Positions 4,035-7,230 of a DNA stretch of 7,230 nucleotides are shown in pieces. The notes below the pieces were generated by a model. The model was given only the letters and a program-made list of their open reading frames with translations. It did no database searches and was not told the origin of the DNA. Source of the DNA: Spirochaetia bacterium. Its GTDB lineage: Bacteria > Spirochaetota > Spirochaetia > JABMQR01. Made by a program: the position numbers and the translations under genes. Where the stretch lies: NCBI GenBank assembly GCA_016784705.1, contig JADHUD010000120.1, positions 1 to 7,230 of the forward strand, read 5' to 3'. The first letter of the stretch is position 1. The number at the start of each line of letters is the position of its first letter.

Positions 4035-6332
4035 ATGACTTTTTTTGCTTCTACAGCAGCTAACCATAATGATCTGGCGGCTGACGAGGCTCTGCTGGCC
4101 GGTGCTGATGAATCTTCTATCAGAATCGTTCCCGGTGGGGTTGAATTTACCGGCAACCTGGAAGCAGGCTACCGTTTCTGTCTCTGGTCCCGGACGGCAT
4201 CACGTTTATTACTGCTGCTAGGTACCGGTGAAAATATTGAAACCGGAGATCAGCTTTATTACCGTGCTATGCAGATACCCTGGTTCGAGCATCTGACACT
4301 GAAGAACAGTTTCATGGTACAGGTTACGGCACAGAAAACCCGCTGGTTAAAGAATCCTAATTTTGGTGCCTTGAAAGTAAAAGATGCTATTGCCGATCAG
4401 TTTCGTGAAATTCATGATGAACGTCCATCGGTAAATACTGAAAATCCTGATGTAATATTCCATCTTCATATGGATGGAATTCATGGTTACTTCTATCTCG
4501 ATCTTTCAGGCAGAAGCCTGCATAAACGCGGGTACAGGCGGAGCGATTCTTCAGCCTCTCTTAAAGAGCATTTAGCTGCGGCTCTTCTGCTTCGCGCGGG
4601 ATGGCCGGATAAAGCATCCAGAATGGAACCGCTTATTGATCCATTCTGCGGTTCTGGAACAATACCTATTGAGGCTGCTCTCATGGCCTCTGATACAGCG
4701 CCAGGTCTTCTGCAGCAGGATAATTATGCATTCCTCAGGTGGAAAGGGCATGATGCTGAATTATGGAAAACCCTTATTGCTGAAGCTGAAAACCGCAGAA
4801 ATAAAGGGATGGCTCATATACCGAAGATTGCCGGTTGGGATATCAGTGCTCATTCAATTCAATCTGCGGAATCGCATGCCCAGAATGCCGGGGTGGATTC
4901 TTATATCACATTCTCAATTCAGGACTCAGCGAACCCTTCTCCTGAGGCTATCCCTGCCGATACTACGGGCTTAATAATCTCAGATCCTCCTTATGGGGTT
5001 CGAATGGGTATAGAGGCAGATCTCCGTGTGCTCTATAAAAATTTCGGGAATTCCCTGGGGAGAAATTTTCCCGGATGGCATGTAAGTCTGCTGGCTGGCG
5101 AACCCGATCTGCTTCGTGAAATCAAACTCCGTCCGGACAGTACAAATGTCCTGTACAATGGGCCGATAAAGTGTACAGCAGCACATTATACGATATTTGA
5201 TAAAGAAACTCGTGACAGACTAACTGAGAAAGCCGAATACAAACAGCGTGAGCGTGAAGAGGCGGAACTCTCTCCGGGTGCTGAGATGTTTGCCAACAGA
5301 TTAAGAAAGAATAAACGCATGCTGAAGGCTTTCCTGAAACGATCCGGAACAACTTCTTATCGTATATACGATGCTGATATGCCTGAATACTCTGCTGCCA
5401 TTGATATCTATGAGGACAAATGGGTTCACCTGCAGGAGTATGCTCCCCCGGAAGAAATAGAACAGGCTGCTGCAGAGACCCGTTTAAAGGAGATGGTTGA
5501 TGGAGTCAATCGGGTTACCGGTATAGCTTATGAACATATTTTCGTGAAGCAGCGTAAAAAACAGCGGGGCTCTAACCAGTATAATAAAAGAGCTTCGCGT
5601 GGACAGACGTATATCATGAAAGAGCAGGGACTCAAGTTTTTTGTAAATTTTACGGATTATTTAGATACCGGAATCTTTCTTGACCATCGTCCTGTACGCA
5701 ATCTGATAAGAGATTTGAGTAATAACAGACGTTTTCTTAATCTCTTCGGGTACACAGGGACAGCTACCGTGTATGCAGCAGATGGTGGTGCATTGAGTAC
5801 CGCTACGGTTGACACCTCAAAAACGTATCTTGCCTGGGCAGAAAAAAATCTTGATCTGAATGGATTTTCCGGAATGAGCCATCAATTTTATGCAGCTGAC
5901 TGCATGGATTGGCTCTTAACCCAGAACCATACCTTTGATCTGATATTCATGGATCCGCCGACATTTTCCAACTCAAAAAGCCGGCCGGATACTTTTGATA
6001 TTCAGCGTGACCATCGCAAACTGATTGTTGCCGCTATGCGGCATCTGGAAAGAAACGGAACGCTTATCTTTTCAAATAATTTCAGAAAATTTGAACTGGC
6101 AGATTATATTGAAGACTACTATCTGGTAGAAGAGATTACCCATACTACAATTCCGGAAGATTTCTTACGGAAAAAGAGTATTCACCGATGCTGGACAATT
6201 CGTCACAAAGCAAAACCCGTAAAAGTGAAAAAAGAGGTTAAAGATTTGAGATTGAAAAAGATTGTTCCTAAGAAAATTATGCAGAAAAATCCCGATTCAA
6301 CCGATTCACATGACCTGAAGCTTGATTTCTAG
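4035..6332 (+). CDS. rlmKL: Bifunctional 23S rRNA methyltransferase RlmKL (m2G2445 / m7G2069)
   Basis: A 765-residue fused enzyme that uses S-adenosylmethionine to make N2-methylguanosine 2445 (RlmL half) and N7-methylguanosine 2069 (RlmK half) in 23S rRNA, acting on the assembling large subunit. The start MTFFASTA matches the family. A THUMP RNA-binding domain occupies about residues 40-155. The RlmL methyltransferase follows, with SAM motif DPFCGSGT at 202-209 and catalytic DPPYG at 317-321 (E. coli has NPPYG). The RlmK half begins near 425 (NRLRKN); NLFGYTGTAT at 569-578 is its SAM motif and DPPTFSNS at 640-647 its catalytic motif. Both active sites look intact. After the core ends near residue 723 there is a roughly 40-residue tail rich in Lys that the 702-residue E. 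coli protein lacks. It is second in an operon with hslO and is closed by its own terminator. Confidence 0.96.
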   Translation: MTFFASTAANHNDLAADEALLAGADESSIRIVPGGVEFTGNLEAGYRFCLWSRTASRLLLLLGTGENIETGDQLYYRAMQIPWFEHLTLKNSFMVQVTAQKTRWLKNPNFGALKVKDAIADQFREIHDERPSVNTENPDVIFHLHMDGIHGYFYLDLSGRSLHKRGYRRSDSSASLKEHLAAALLLRAGWPDKASRMEPLIDPFCGSGTIPIEAALMASDTAPGLLQQDNYAFLRWKGHDAELWKTLIAEAENRRNKGMAHIPKIAGWDISAHSIQSAESHAQNAGVDSYITFSIQDSANPSPEAIPADTTGLIISDPPYGVRMGIEADLRVLYKNFGNSLGRNFPGWHVSLLAGEPDLLREIKLRPDSTNVLYNGPIKCTAAHYTIFDKETRDRLTEKAEYKQREREEAELSPGAEMFANRLRKNKRMLKAFLKRSGTTSYRIYDADMPEYSAAIDIYEDKWVHLQEYAPPEEIEQAAAETRLKEMVDGVNRVTGIAYEHIFVKQRKKQRGSNQYNKRASRGQTYIMKEQGLKFFVNFTDYLDTGIFLDHRPVRNLIRDLSNNRRFLNLFGYTGTATVYAADGGALSTATVDTSKTYLAWAEKNLDLNGFSGMSHQFYAADCMDWLLTQNHTFDLIFMDPPTFSNSKSRPDTFDIQRDHRKLIVAAMRHLERNGTLIFSNNFRKFELADYIEDYYLVEEITHTTIPEDFLRKKSIHRCWTIRHKAKPVKVKKEVKDLRLKKIVPKKIMQKNPDSTDSHDLKLDF

Positions 6333-6353
6333 ACTGTATCTAGTTCTCGAGAC

Positions 6354-6387
6354 AATAGGCGGGGATAATTTCCCGTCTATTTTTTTT
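6354..6387 (+). terminator. Intrinsic terminator of the hslO-rlmKL operon
   Basis: AATAGGCGGGGA (6354-6365) pairs with the segment at 6370-6381 to give a stem of up to 12 bp with two G-U pairs and a 4-base loop, followed by a run of eight T (6380-6387). It begins 22 bases after the rlmKL stop. Confidence 0.9.
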
Positions 6388-6424
6388 ATTTGTCCAAAAA
6401 AAACCTATAAAACATATTAAAAGA

Positions 6425-6454
6425 TTAAAAAAGCTGACCCCGAAGGGTCAGCTT
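6425..6454 (-). terminator. Intrinsic terminator of the barrel-protein gene, UUCG tetraloop
   Basis: A perfect 10-bp stem (AAGCTGACCC at 6431-6440 with GGGTCAGCTT at 6445-6454). On the minus strand the loop is TTCG closed by a C-G pair, the extra-stable UUCG tetraloop, and six T follow. It lies 26 bases after the stop of the minus-strand gene. Confidence 0.92.
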
Positions 6455-6480
6455 TCGTATTAGCAAATAAGCTTGTTAGT

Positions 6481-7230
6481 TTAGAGACTAACTTTAACAG
6501 ATGCTGTGATATCACCAAGATCTGCAGCAACATCTTCAGCTGCCCAGCCGATAGCAAGTGTTGCGCCATTGATAAGTGATGTAGAAGTAAATTTTACAGA
6601 AGCATCAATGGTTGCATCAGCCTGATAATCAAACATAGCTACTACTTTTCCAGCCTCAATTGTCTGAGTCAGTGTTGCACCAGCATTGAAAGAAGTTGCC
6701 ATGTCATATCCAACACGAACATCTACCTGGGTAGCATCAGAAACAGCATATCCAAGTTTAAGAAGAGCATCTGCGCTCATTGCTGAATAGTCAAATCCTC
6801 CGCTGAGAGCAACAGAAAGAGCATCAATAGTAGTTGCTACATCAGCACCGATATAATCTCCACTTGCAAGGTCGTTGTAGTAAAAATCAAGACCGATTGA
6901 AAGATCGTCAAGAGCGATTGTATTCTGATCGGCAACATAAACAGTTGCACCGTCAAAGTATACATTTGCATCAACTGTTATGATATCGATTACTGCATCG
7001 ATATCTGCTTCAACTTCATATAATGAAAAGTTATCAGCTGTATCAACACCAACTACTACACTATAAGCATCAGATGCATAAGAAATCTGAGCAGCCGCAT
7101 CAGCACCGGCAGCATCATCATAACCGGCAGCAAGGGAAACTGATACACCTTCAGCTAAATCAGTTGAATAAGCACCCCATACCATGTATGTAGTTGCAGG
7201 AGTTACTCCATCGATCCATAAGTCAGCACC
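6481..7230 (-). CDS. Aspartate-rich predicted outer-membrane beta-barrel (porin-like) protein, N-terminus cut off by window edge
   Basis: The last 249 residues of a protein whose reading frame stays open to the window edge. The Met at 7185 is internal: GADLWIDGVTPATTY precedes it in frame. I do not recognise a named family. Almost the whole length alternates small or polar residues with hydrophobic ones in short runs ending at Gly, Asp or Asn turns (for example LSVALSGGFDYS, TQVDVRVGYDM, GKVVAMFDYQAD), which is the pattern of amphipathic beta strands in outer-membrane barrels. The C-terminus ITASVKVSL is a plausible last strand, though it ends in Leu rather than the usual aromatic. In the 234 residues from the Met at 7185 there are about 31 Asp, 5 Glu, 4 Lys and 1 Arg, with no Cys or His. 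The signal peptide must lie beyond the edge. A surface-layer or secreted beta-solenoid protein is an alternative. Its strong terminator suggests a well-expressed single gene. Confidence 0.7.
   Translation of the reverse strand, partial: GADLWIDGVTPATTYMVWGAYSTDLAEGVSVSLAAGYDDAAGADAAAQISYASDAYSVVVGVDTADNFSLYEVEADIDAVIDIITVDANVYFDGATVYVADQNTIALDDLSIGLDFYYNDLASGDYIGADVATTIDALSVALSGGFDYSAMSADALLKLGYAVSDATQVDVRVGYDMATSFNAGATLTQTIEAGKVVAMFDYQADATIDASVKFTSTSLINGATLAIGWAAEDVAADLGDITASVKVSL

Noticed and set aside
4493..5352. Several short ORFs on both strands within rlmKL
   Set aside because: All overlap conserved motifs of RlmKL and show no protein-like signal of their own.
7183..7185. Met codon at 7185 as the start of the barrel-like protein
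   Set aside because: The frame is open for another 15 codons to the edge with the same composition, there is no signal peptide after this Met, and no Shine-Dalgarno precedes it.

Overview
The window reads as chromosomal DNA of a double-membraned (diderm) bacterium of moderate, AT-leaning base composition. An adaptor plus TolC-like export pair, a predicted outer-membrane beta-barrel protein and a full-length fused RlmKL methyltransferase all fit a Gram-negative cell plan. The overall look, with AT-rich intergenic DNA, a small XRE regulator and a TolC/HlyD pair, suggests a free-living spirochaete or similar lineage. That placement is a guess from style and needs a homology search.

Layout. Positions 1-2148 (minus strand) hold a two-gene export unit. 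A TolC-like outer-membrane factor comes first, followed after about 50 bp by an HlyD/AcrA-type periplasmic adaptor that runs off the left edge. The inner-membrane pump is presumably beyond the edge. The adaptor's coiled coil contains a 20-residue repeat encoded by about 60-bp DNA units. Positions 2149-2409 hold the promoter region of this unit, with a cluster of TGTGAA/TTCACA motifs, and a strong minus-strand terminator. Positions 2410-2757 (minus) encode a small XRE-family regulator. Positions 2758-3060 are a divergent intergenic region carrying two 33-bp near-identical palindromic repeats, a 13-bp tandem duplication, a promoter candidate and an unusual ribosome binding site.

Positions 3061-6332 (plus) are a two-gene operon. 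It encodes Hsp33 (hslO), the redox-regulated holdase, and RlmKL, the bifunctional 23S rRNA methyltransferase (m2G2445 and m7G2069 in E. coli numbering). It closes with a good intrinsic terminator. A second terminator, facing the other way and capped with a UUCG tetraloop, ends a minus-strand gene at 6481-7230. That gene encodes the C-terminal part of a very aspartate-rich predicted beta-barrel protein and runs off the right edge.

No mobile element, CRISPR array, tRNA or rRNA was seen. I do not see a clearly new multi-gene system. The most unusual signals are regulatory: the hslO leader, with paired palindromes and a hairpin placed exactly between the Shine-Dalgarno and the ATG. The repeat-built adaptor coiled coil and the skewed composition of the barrel protein come next.
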